A stretch of 64,000 nucleotides of DNA from Yarrowia lipolytica (taxonomy: Eukaryota > Ascomycota > Dipodascomycetes > Dipodascales). The stretch's first letter is position 1, and the number at the start of each line of letters is the position of its first letter. Below the pieces are notes generated by a model that was not told where the DNA came from, did not search any database, and worked only from the letters and a program-made list of their open reading frames with translations. The position numbers and the translations under genes were made by a program. The DNA lies in the NCBI RefSeq assembly GCF_001761485.1, contig NC_090773.1:2666001-2730000 (forward strand), given 5' to 3'. This document shows positions 42,167 through 52,117 of the stretch, in pieces.

Positions 42167-43960
42167 AGGGCATGTCAATATTGTCACACACAAGCTACAG
42201 CATTGTATATATTTATAACGTGTATTATACCGGAGGAAAAAGACGGCAGTGTTGTCAATCCTGTAATCCTGTAGTAATATTAAGAAGCCTTTTTGGAGCT
42301 ATAAAATCCATGTCACTCCTGAAAATGTAACAAAATCCAAGTATTACACTTGGACAATACTTTACAAATCCGAATTTTGGAAATTTTGGAAAAAAATTAG
42401 AAAAAAAAAAAATTGGGAAAAATTGAAAATTGAAAAAATTGAAAAAATTGAAAAAAAAATTGGGAAAATTGAAAAAATTGAAAATTGAAAAAATTGAAAA
42501 TTGAAAAAAATTGAAAAAAATTGAAAAAAATAGGGAAAAAAAAAAACAGAAAAAATAGGAAACAAAAAAAACAGAAATAAAAAAGAAATAAAAAACATTC
42601 CTCTCTTGTTCGTCCTTGATATCGCCATCGATCACCGATATCAACGCTGCGTGAAAACACCTCCTTCATCGGAACCGCTAGCTACTCAGCTCCATTTTCG
42701 TACCAGCAAGACCGTTATCCGACAACTTGGCAAAACCGTTATCCCACATCTCGGGGTTTAGTGCATGCTCAGACGATGCGAGAAACCCAGCAATTGCGGG
42801 CAACATAAGCAACCCAGTCCCAAAACCCGTTGGAGGCCTTTGTGGCACATACATACGTTGTGCAACCGTTCCAGAGCACAGTGTCGATCTCTTAGCACGT
42901 GATGGGAGACAGAGCGTATTGTGAACTTTGTCCCACGTGCCGACATGAGTGGATGGGAAGTTGCAGGGCATTTTTCTTGGGCTGTCGGCTTCCAATCTGG
43001 CTGGTTGTTGTTTCGATCGAATCTGTGTGTGATTCTACATATTTACCAATTTCCAAATTCGAAATACGTCCCCCCACGGCTTCACAGTTGCTGTCCCAAA
43101 TTTGAGACTTCAAACTGAATCGGTAACATTGGAGACTCAAGATCGAGAGAGTCAGTAGGGGTGCTGGTGGGTGACCCCGTGGGGCAAATCGAGTGGTGAA
43201 AATCGAAAACTGGGGCCGACATGACGCCGTTGAAACGCCGCTCGCCAACTTATGCACATCTCCTACCTATCTGCCCAACAACCATTGCCCACTCCTCCTA
43301 TCATACATGTACAAGTTCTGTATGTACATACGATGGGATGCAGGAGGTTTCGGAGAAGACGTAGAACGACACTGAAGGGACCGATTTCGACGGCGATTTC
43401 GACGGATATCAATCATATTGTCACGTGAGCTGAGTCTGGAGGTGCTGGGGGCCGTTTTCGGTCGCCTTGATGCCCCTCCAGACCGCCCCTCCAACCGGCC
43501 ATAACATCGAGAACCAAAACATGCAAAGGTTAAAAAAACAGACGCACAAAAATTGTCCACTCAAAAGTGTAGACGTCGAGGTGTGGCTCTCGGGGGGTTG
43601 GTTTTTGTCCAAAATTGATTTCTGAACAAATGATGGCATTCTCAGGCTCGCGACGAGTCCGAATCCGGCTTCAAAATTCCGATCAAGCTACTCCTCGTCC
43701 TTCTACCAGCCTTTGTCCGACTGAAATTTAGACTCACGCCAATATCTCGTCATGCATAGTGTTGGCCACCTCCATCACCACCCACCACACACTCATCCTC
43801 TCCCCTACAGTACACAACCGTTCCGAGAAAGCAGCCTAGCGGGTATAGTGCTGTTTGTGCGGAATACAAAATCACGTGATTTGGAGGAACGCATTTTTCG
43901 ACACACCGACCTACCTCTCAGCCACAAGTACAGCACCACTCCAGATCTACACAGCGGACA
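42167..43960. other. Long intergenic region with an A-rich tract
   Basis: About 1.8 kb. The left third is a low-complexity A-rich tract; the remainder has several CACGTG sites (42896, 42934, about 43422 and 43874) upstream of the cyclin gene. Reading frames are short and featureless. Confidence 0.45.
42374..42597. repeat. A-rich GAAAAATTG low-complexity tract
   Basis: More than 200 bases of repeated GAAAAATTG/GAAAATTG units with long A runs on the plus strand. The apparent Phe-rich minus-strand frames here are an artefact of composition. Confidence 0.88.
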
Positions 43961-45058
43961 ATGATGGCGTATGGTGAGCCTTCTCCGTTTCGAAGGGTAG
44001 AAGACAAAGATGAAGGGATGGAGCGGGAGGTGAAGCCCACTCCGTTACCCCAGCAACAGGCTCAGACACAGACACAGCCACAGGCGCCGCCGACGGAACC
44101 GCAGCCGGGACCGGGACCGGAGCAGCAACAACAATACAGCAGTTTGATTACGGAACCAACAGCTACGACTGTGGAGCATCCATCCAAGCATCGGCAGAGT
44201 GGCGTGGGCCAGGTCACGTGCGCTCTAAGTACAACGGGGTTGGGGAGTGAGAATGGACGCGGACAAGTTCAAACGACTCAAATTGATGACGAGGTTGGGG
44301 AAGAAGAAGACATTGACGAAAGCGAGGAGGACACGTCACAGCAATCGATATCATCGCATGTTCTGCTGCCACAGTCGTTCTTCGATTGCCCAATAGAACA
44401 TCTCATCATTCTGGTGTCTTCCATGTTGGAGGAGTTAGTGTCTGTCAACGACGCGCTTCCTTTCGATCCTGCCCAATTGACCAGATTCCATTCGCGAAGT
44501 CCACCAGGAATCTCCATCAAGGACTATCTCATTCGAATCGTGCGGTTCTGCTCGCTGGAAAAATCAATTCTGCTGACCGTCATTTACTACATAGATTTTC
44601 TATGTCGCACCTTCTCCACCTTCAACATCAATTCGTTGACGGTGCATCGTTTCCTCATCACCACGTGTATGGTTGGATCTAAGGGTCTCTGCGACAGTTT
44701 CCGCACCAATGGACACTATGCACGAGTCGGAGGTATCTCAAAGGCCGAGCTGAATCTGTTGGAAGTGGAGTTTCTCGTCAGAGTCGACTATCGCATTGTG
44801 CCCAAGGTGGAGGTGCTGTCACGGTATTACGAACGCATGGTCATGCGCATGAACAATGTTTACCAGCTGGTGGAGGGCATCAGCAGCAGCACGCCGGCTG
44901 GAACTACTCCCAGTGATACTCCTACTGCCACTACTCAACTGCCGTCTGTTGTGGCTACCACAGAGTCGCGAAGAGGAGTGGGTAACGTAAAGAGAGGAAG
45001 TATAGACGAGGGAGACAGTGAGAGAGTCAAAAGGAGTCTCGAGGGAAAAGAACCGTAA
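43961..45058 (+). CDS. Pho80-family cyclin (PCL/Pho80-like)
   Basis: 365 residues. The N-terminal 140 residues are Gln/Pro-rich and then acidic. A Pho80-type cyclin box spans about 145-285: CPIEHLIILVSSMLEELVSVND, PGISIKDYLIRIVRFCSLEKSILL, INSLTVHRFLITTCMVGSKGLCDSF, ending ELNLLEVEFLVRVDYRIV. Such cyclins activate Pho85-type kinases in phosphate sensing, glycogen metabolism and the cell cycle; whether this is Pho80, Pcl6/7 or Clg1-like is not decided. The C-terminus is Ser/Thr-rich and basic. Confidence 0.88.
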   Translation: MMAYGEPSPFRRVEDKDEGMEREVKPTPLPQQQAQTQTQPQAPPTEPQPGPGPEQQQQYSSLITEPTATTVEHPSKHRQSGVGQVTCALSTTGLGSENGRGQVQTTQIDDEVGEEEDIDESEEDTSQQSISSHVLLPQSFFDCPIEHLIILVSSMLEELVSVNDALPFDPAQLTRFHSRSPPGISIKDYLIRIVRFCSLEKSILLTVIYYIDFLCRTFSTFNINSLTVHRFLITTCMVGSKGLCDSFRTNGHYARVGGISKAELNLLEVEFLVRVDYRIVPKVEVLSRYYERMVMRMNNVYQLVEGISSSTPAGTTPSDTPTATTQLPSVVATTESRRGVGNVKRGSIDEGDSERVKRSLEGKEP

Positions 45059-46555
45059 AATATTTATACTAATGTACACTATATGCAGGTCTCCGGAATC
45101 TGTCAACGAACCGATGAGAGACGAGACGATGGCATGATACTTGTTACAACCTGAAGTTGGTATCTGACGGCGATGGCTCTTGACGATGTGTAGTTATTAG
45201 GAGCATGTCCACATCCCTGCAAGGTACGTATACTACAATACCTTTGACCATAGACATGTCAGTTCAGAGACTATGGTTCAAAACAGGATGGTGGATTCTC
45301 TCATTGGACTGACACTTATGATATTGCTGGTTTTAGTTGAGGTGGGTTAATGATATCAGACATACATGGACGGAGGAGAGGAGAGTAGAGTACGAGTAGA
45401 GTACGAGCAGAGTAAGTTAGAGTACGGAGCAGAGTACGAGTAGAGTACGAGTACGGTGAGAAACAGCGATCACTTGATAGAACTGCTTTCATTAGACATT
45501 GTTTTCAAGTCACGGGATTTATTGCAAATGGCTCTTCATTGAGGTAGACAAGTATCCTCTTCTCATACTGAGGAGTGGTCTGACATCAGAGGTTCTTGAT
45601 GGGCAATTGAGAGCACAGAAGCACCTTCATATGGCTCCATTGTGGTTGAATTCTCTCCTTTGTCCGTTCATAGAGTCTACGGACTATGTTCTACAATCTA
45701 GACTCTGGGTCGAAACCAACTAGAATCTTAACAAAATATACCCACCGTACAAACATTTAATGCCATCCAACTCCGTATATATGTTGCTGAAAACGGTAAC
45801 TAAGACCATATTATGATATACTCAATTCTGCCTATCGATAAAACCCATTAGCATTTCTGTGGGACATCTGGAACAGTGAAAATGAACCCCCAGCCCAACC
45901 TTCTTCTTAACTAATTGTCAACTATAGTTCTCAGCGGGCTGACTGGAAATGCCATCTGAATTTGCCGTGAACAAGAAATTATTCACCATCTACGTCATTA
46001 TTGTGCAGTATGCCACCGGGACCCACCTTTGACCCAGATCACTCGATTTCTCCGGAGAAGACATGGAGAAGAGCGTTTGTTTGTTGTTGTTTTTTGTTGT
46101 TTTATTCTTTTATTTATATATTTTCTATAATTTTTTATATTTTATATATTTTTAAAATTTCTATATATTTATATATTTTCTATATATTTTATAGTTTATA
46201 TATTTATAGTTTATAATTTTATATATTTATAGTTTTATATTTTTATAACCTTCACCCATGGATGTGCAAGGGCCTGAGTTGACGAGGGAGTTCGCAGGAG
46301 ATATTAACACCGCAAAATGTCCAGGAAAAGTACCTGAAATGAGCAGCCAAAATAGTGGGTGGTTTCCGACGCGTACGAATATAATGCCGCCACCATCCTG
46401 AGCTTCCAGGTACTCCCTCCGTAGGAACTAATATTTGTCCCACTGGTGAATCGAACCCAGTCATTCCCCAGTCTAAACAAAAACCTATCTGCATGTAGTT
46501 GACTTTTCATACCTGACAACTCTCATTTCAATTCTTTTTCTCACTCCCCTGCACA
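45059..46555. other. Intergenic region upstream of ELP6
   Basis: About 1.5 kb with imperfect GAGTAC/GAGTAGAGTAC repeats at 45385-45455 and an A/T block at about 46085-46247 with repeated TATATATTTATAGTTT. The TTCGATTC-like sequence at 46449 on the minus strand does not form a tRNA. No gene is seen. Confidence 0.45.
46085..46247. repeat. A/T-rich low-complexity block
   Basis: About 160 bases of almost pure A/T with repeated TATATATTTATAG, about 300 bases before the ELP6 start. Confidence 0.85.
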
Positions 46556-47218
46556 ATGACGACCTTCAACGACTTTGGCATTTTTGCGGGTGAAAAGCTG
46601 ATTGAAGACCGCACCTTTGGCCTGGTAACCGCCACCAACGATGTCAACGGCTCCTGGATCCTCACACAGTTTGTGAAGCGACTGGGACGCCATGACAAGG
46701 TGATACTCATCACCAGCATGAACGACGAGGAATTCTACATTGAGGCTCTCAGACGCCAGGGAATCAAGCTGCAGGCGCTGCCCAATGTGAGAATTGTGTC
46801 GCTGCTGGGCAAGAACCCCGAAAACCTGTGCCAGTACGCGGACAAGGACGCTGTCGTGATTTTGGAGAACCCCGATCTGTGGTCTGCAGAAGGTTCCATG
46901 GAAGTCCAGGACATGGTCAAGACGATATTCCAGATTCAGCAGGTATCCAAGGCCGTCATTTGCTTGATACAGGCCGATTCACCTCTTTTGGAAACTGACT
47001 CCTCTCTGTTGGCTACCAACCACACCAATCTCGGAATCCAGTTATTGCACCAGACGAACTACATTATCACCCTGAGACCGCTGCCTACTGGACGAGCCGA
47101 AGATGTAACCGGTACTCTGCATGTGTCTAGGGGTACCAGGCCGACCAACGTGACTGTCGACGAGAAGGAGTATCTCTACTTTATCAAGGGTGAACAGGTC
47201 AAAATTACTCCCAGATAA
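46556..47218 (+). CDS. ELP6: Elp6, subunit of the Elongator complex
   Basis: 220 residues. A RecA-like fold without a P-loop, typical of Elp4/5/6: it opens FGLVTATNDVNGSWILTQF, continues to KVILITSMNDEEFYIEALRRQGI, and ends with the TLHVSRG/YLYFIKGEQVKI strands. With Elp4 and Elp5 it forms the hexameric ring of Elongator, which modifies wobble uridines of tRNAs in the cytoplasm. The size matches fungal Elp6. Confidence 0.82.
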   Translation: MTTFNDFGIFAGEKLIEDRTFGLVTATNDVNGSWILTQFVKRLGRHDKVILITSMNDEEFYIEALRRQGIKLQALPNVRIVSLLGKNPENLCQYADKDAVVILENPDLWSAEGSMEVQDMVKTIFQIQQVSKAVICLIQADSPLLETDSSLLATNHTNLGIQLLHQTNYIITLRPLPTGRAEDVTGTLHVSRGTRPTNVTVDEKEYLYFIKGEQVKITPR

Positions 47219-47616
47219 TACGTGACAACTCGGATCTGACTTGTGGAAACAAATGAATGAGCCGAGACTATCACGTCTAGCTCTGTCAGCTATCTTTCAT
47301 CATATCTCTACAATGGCCGAGGGTCGAGTCCAAGACATTATCAGCTCTCAGTGACTGTGGAAATATCTATCCATCCCCTGATTCTCCGTTACCCGTTGTT
47401 ACTATGGTAGCGCCACGATCCTACCAGGTTCTTCCATGCGCCAAAGAAGAAGATATCACTTTATCACTTCCTATGGACTCAGTTTACACCAATTGCATCT
47501 CCTGTCATCCTACCCTTCTCACTCAGTTGCTCAAATCAATAATATTCAATTCTAGTATGTTTACATATACATGGCAGTGACTAGATGTTTTACGTGTTAT
47601 ACAACATTCACAACAC
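47219..47616. other. Convergent intergenic region ELP6/IMP dehydrogenase
   Basis: About 400 bases holding the two 3' UTRs. No further feature is seen. Confidence 0.5.
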
Positions 47617-49360
47617 TTAGTTGTGGAGTCGCTTCTCGTAAGAGTGCAGGGAGTGGACACCACCCTCGAGCTGGGCAGAAGCGGTTCGGTACTCGAATCG
47701 AACGTCTCCATTGTCAACCTTCTCTCGGAGCTCGGCAACAGATCGGACACCAATGTCCTGCAGACCGTGCTGGAGACCAGCAGTCAGGTAGGGAATGAAC
47801 TTGGTGATGGAACCACGGTCAATGACGGAACCAGACACACCCTGGGCAACGAGCACGGAGTCGGACTCGGAGAAGTATCGGGAGGTGGCGGCGTTGTCGT
47901 TGTTATCCTGCTTCTCCATGGCCTCAATGGAGCCCATGCCTCGGTAGGACTTGAGTCGCTGGCCGTCTCGGTAAAAGTACTGGCCGGGAGACTCGAGAGT
48001 ACCAGCAAGCAGACCACCCATCATGACGACAGAGGCACCAAGAGCAACGGCCTTGGTGATGTGGCCAATGTTCTGGACACCACCGTCGGCAATGCAGGGG
48101 ACGCCAAACTGGTTGGCGAACTGGGTCACCGAGTAGACAGCGGTACCCTGAGGTCGGCCGACAGCCATAACCTCCTGGGTGATACAGATGGAGCCGGAGC
48201 CCATTCCGATTCGGAGACCATCAGCACCAGCCTCGATGAGAGAGGCAGCCTGCTCTCGGGTAACAACGTTACCAGCAACAACCTGCAGGTCGGGGAAGGT
48301 CTTCTTGATCCACTGGATCATCTCGATCTGGAAGATGGAGTTACCCTGAGACGAGTCGAGGATGACAACGTCGAGGCCAGCGGCAACAAGCTTCTCGAGT
48401 CGCTCTCGGTCGTCAGGCCGGGTACCAATGGCGGCACCACAGAGCAGCTGCTTGGTCTCAGGAGACTTGGAGGAGTTGGGGTAGTCGTGGTTCTTCTGCA
48501 GATCGGTCAGAGACAGAAGAGCAACGAGGTTGCCCTCCTTGTCGACAATGGGCAGCTTACCCTTCTTGGACTTCTTGAGCAGGTCGTTGGCGGCAGACAG
48601 ACCGATGGTCTTGGGGGCGGTAACGAGCTCCGAACCGGGGGTCATGACCTCACCGACGGGGGTGTCGTCGAGGTCGAGGAACTGAATGTCTCGAGAGGTG
48701 ATGATACCCACGAGCTTTCCAGACATGCATCCGGTTTCTGAGTTAGTTTGGTTTCACGGTGGCAAAAAAAGCGCTTGTGGCACTAAAAGAGTCAGGTATA
48801 AAATAAAACATCTCCCCAAGACGGTTAAGTCATTCGGTAGAACGAAAGTTGTAAGATCATCACTATAGCAAGGGAAGATCTGCCAGTGTCGGATACTCAC
48901 CAGTGACGGGGAAGCCAGCGAAGCCAAGCTTGGCCTTGAGAGCAAACACCTCCTTGACGGTGTGCTTGGGGGAGACAACAACGGGGTCGGCAATGAAACC
49001 GTTCTCGTACTTCTTGACCTTTCGGACCATCTCGGCTTGCTCGTCGGCAGAGCAGTTGTGGTGGATGATACCAATACCACCCAGCAGAGCCATGTGGATG
49101 GCCATCTCGGACTCGGTGACGGTGTCCATGGGAGAAGACACCAGGGGAGCCTTGAGGGTGATCTTCTTGGTCAGCTTGGTCTCCAACGACACCTCGTGAG
49201 AGGGGAAATCAATCTTGCCGGGCAGCATGAGGAAATCGTTGTAAGTGAGACCTCCTCGCACAGAGGAGTCCATCAGAGAGTGGACATCGAGACCGTCCTT
49301 CTGTTTGTAGGTGGAGAGGAAAGCCTGGGCATCCTTGGGGTCCTTGAAAGTCTGGGTCAT
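47617..49360 (-). CDS. Inosine-5'-monophosphate dehydrogenase, one intron
   Basis: Exon 1 is 48901-49360, the intron 48738-48900 (163 bases) and exon 2 47617-48737; joined they give 526 residues. Donor GTGAGT, acceptor ACTAACTCAG. The junction restores [16 protein letters not shown] within the CBS pair. The barrel shows the substrate loop [13 protein letters not shown] with catalytic Cys338, and the IMP-binding [14 protein letters not shown] converts IMP to XMP with NAD+, the rate-limiting step of guanine nucleotide synthesis, and is the target of mycophenolic acid. Reading through the intron adds about 13 codons to a stop, so retention would give a truncated, non-functional product. Confidence 0.95.
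48738..48900 (-). other. Intron of the IMP dehydrogenase gene
   Basis: 163 bases; donor GTGAGT, acceptor region ACTAACTCAG with the branch site one base before CAG. Retention leads to an early stop. Confidence 0.9.
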
Positions 49361-50408
49361 CTTGTAGATTGGCGTGTTTCGAAGATGTTGTTTTTTGGGA
49401 AGTGGGGAGGTTCCCTCCGAAACAGCATAGCGGAAGGGGGCGCTTATGTAGTGCCAGACGCTGGGAGTAAAAATTTTTATTAGTGTTGCAGGACGAAGTT
49501 TATCATCAACCTTGACATAAGCAGGGGAAGGAGAGTCGCGATTGCGGGTCGTGAGATGGAGATACAATAAAACTGAAAAGTGCATTCGATTCGCCGTGAG
49601 TGGGAGAACATGCTGGTGGTTTTGTTTTTTCCAGAGCTCCTCAACTCAGCCTCATTGATCCCCCTCTCACAAGTACAACGTTCAACATGCATACATGACA
49701 ATAAACATATAGATAAGGATCGATTGACCCGGAAGAAAGACCCGCTGTGGACTGTGGATCTTGGCCAAAAACGACCCCAGATGACCCTATCTTGATAAGC
49801 AGACCCGTGCGAGTCCAACAGTCTACTTAGTTTTTTGCCACGTGACCGGAATCACCTTGAAAATTGGATTTGTCACTGCAACCTGCTGACCTGGATCCCT
49901 GTCCCGGGCTACCCTCGGAACTGCCGTATATCGATGAGCGGCCGAGATATAAGGGAGGAGCAACTTTCTCGGGCGCTGAAAGCGACTCTATAACGTGGGA
50001 ATTGCTGTTTGCTTCTCTCGCAAGCTCTCCTCATCGTTCTTTTGGCACTACTTGTAGTTCCGTGAGTGCACACGATTTATCAGCCCAGTGTAACATGACA
50101 AAAAGGTTATTGGTGAACTGAGTCGGTTAAAATGGCTGTTTGCGAGTCCTGTAAAATCTGTAAATTTGGTCCGAGTTCGAATTGGTGCTTCTTGCAACTG
50201 TCATGGTTTTCTCAGATTTTTAAAAATTCATCCACCCCCCTTTTTCGGACTCTGAAATATGTCCTATTTTTTTTCCAAAATAAACTCAGAGCTCTTCATG
50301 CGGCTACTGGAACGCTTTTTTTTTTGCTTTTTTTTTTTGTTGTTTTTTTGGTGGGGGGTCCCGGTTACCCGGCAGTGGCCCCGCCTGAACACTTCTTACT
50401 CACACCAT
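49361..50408. promoter_or_regulatory. Divergent promoter region of IMP dehydrogenase and the Cir_N gene
   Basis: About 1 kb. Contains a CACGTGAC at about 49839 and T runs at 50313-50348 shortly before the plus-strand gene. Short frames at 49480-49818 and 50132-50482 show no features. Confidence 0.45.
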
Positions 50409-50891
50409 ATGGGTCTGAAACTGGCGACCAAAAAGTCGTACCATCCCGGAAAAGAGACCAACAAGGCCAGGGTGGCACGTGACGAGCAGCGCGAGTTCGA
50501 GTCACGTGACTCCAAGCTTGAGTCCGAACGTTTGGACAGGTTCTGTGTGCTGCGTCAGCGGGCGGGTTTAGTCGACAGTGTAGTTGAAGCTAAACAGGGC
50601 GGGAAGGAAGCGGCTGTTGGGAGTTTGCAAACCTTCAACAAGATAGTTGATCCTCCGGAGAGGGTTAACAAGCGGGTCAACAAAATGAACCCGGATCTGG
50701 CAAAGGCCAAAATGGATCCTCTGGCAGATATGAATCGGTTTCTGGAGGAGACAGAAAGATGGGAGGCTGCGAGCGAGGTGGGTGCGGGTGATAAGCAGCG
50801 TGGAAATGATTCTGACCGCGATATTCACGCGCCTCGAAAGCGCAGGTTGAAAAGAAAAAGGAGATCACATCGAGTGACCAAAGACAGATGA
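50409..50891 (+). CDS. Small Cir_N/LENG1-like nuclear protein
   Basis: 160 residues from the ATG at 50409; the frame is open upstream to 50259, but there it reads through T runs as poly-Phe and is not credible. The N-terminus MGLKLATKKSYHPGKETNKARVARDEQRE resembles the Cir_N motif (KKSWH...N..RV..DE) of LENG1, CIR and Cwc25-like proteins. The middle is charged, and the C-terminus is a strong basic nuclear signal (RKRRLKRKRRSHR). The family is linked to splicing and transcription, but function here is inferred only. It is divergent from IMP dehydrogenase. Confidence 0.6.
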   Translation: MGLKLATKKSYHPGKETNKARVARDEQREFESRDSKLESERLDRFCVLRQRAGLVDSVVEAKQGGKEAAVGSLQTFNKIVDPPERVNKRVNKMNPDLAKAKMDPLADMNRFLEETERWEAASEVGAGDKQRGNDSDRDIHAPRKRRLKRKRRSHRVTKDR

Positions 50892-52117
50892 GGAGAAGAG
50901 CAGAAGGAAAGGATAGGATTATTTATTGATTAAGCAGGATTGTGTGTGATGTAATGTGTTTAATGATGACTGTTTGATGTTACTTTACTGCCGTACTGTA
51001 CTTGTAGAGACAACTTTTCATAGCTCAACTTGAAACAGCCATTTTTGCAGGTATTGTCATGGATGAGAACTGTTCAATATTCCTGTTGATGGTCTCTGAT
51101 CCTTTTTGATCAATTCGTCTGCTTCGTGGTATACAAGAACTGAGGATGGTATATAGGGGTGGTATACAGGATATTGTTCATGTCTCTCCCCGAAAAGTTG
51201 GCGGAGTTCTAGAGATCTGAAAGAGCGCCTTGAGCAATCTGGCAAGCTTGTCGATATTCTCAAAGTGCTAATTTTTAGAGCAGGATGCTGTCACCCACCT
51301 TCACCACCTTCAAGCACAGTACCAGTACAAGTACAGTCTGTATGTACTGTACATACATATTGTACTGGCACATCTCCTATCTAAAAGGGGACTCGCCGCA
51401 ATAAATATTACTTGTACAATATCAAAACGATAAGACGGTACTTATGGCCTCGTTTTGACCTTTTGTAAGACCAACTCCGAATCAACCATCCTCTATTCAC
51501 TTACCTCAACAGAGTCATCATACTGTTCCTGAAGCACAATGTGGCCATGGTATCCAATTAAGAAGTTCATTTGGAGATACAGTATCATCATATCTCTTTA
51601 TCCAAATTCCACGTTCAATTTGTCTTCAGCATCTCCTTCTCGCCGAACCATCCTATTCATCTGGTCATCAAAACCTCTTGAACCACTTGAAACACAGGAA
51701 GAACAGGAACTACAGCAGAAATTTGTTAAGTAACTTTAGTATTCATATGAGCAAGTAAGGTGAACTCTCCAACCTGCATCAATCGCTTCCTTTCCCCAAA
51801 AACACACCCCTAGATCTTCATCTTCCCTCGCCTTTTAACAATACAAAAAGTACAACGTTCAACAGTCAATACCTGTCCAAATTGTCCAATTTTCAACAGC
51901 AGCAATAATTTACGTTCAAATAAAACTTTTAATCAACTCTTGTACCTTTCCAAGCTCCCATTATTGTACAAAATACAACTTTTCACGATTCTTCGCTTCT
52001 CGCCATTTCCCCAGATAAGATTCAGCGCTCCTGCAGAATCAAAACAACACCAAACTCAAAATATCTAGAAACATCATCAACTCAGAAACAACACTACTCA
52101 TCCACACAACACTGCTC
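50892..52117. promoter_or_regulatory. Upstream region of SPC105
   Basis: About 1.2 kb with GTAC-rich palindromic sequence at 51318-51360, including the inverted repeat GTATGTAC-T-GTACATAC at 51340-51356. A 64-codon frame at 51539 with good ATG context (GCACAATG) could encode a small protein (MWPWYPIKKFIWRY...) but lacks family support. Confidence 0.4.

Noticed and set aside
42255-42669. Phe-rich minus-strand frames
   Set aside because: Produced by the A-rich low-complexity tract.
46330-46490. tRNA-like sequence with TTCGATTC
   Set aside because: The T arm and acceptor stem do not pair; no cloverleaf can be formed.
47623-48741. 372-codon plus-strand frame opposite IMP dehydrogenase
   Set aside because: Antisense shadow caused by strong codon bias of the real gene.
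51539-51733. 64-codon plus-strand frame with good ATG context
   Set aside because: No homology signal or second exon can be shown; left as a remark in the SPC105 upstream region.
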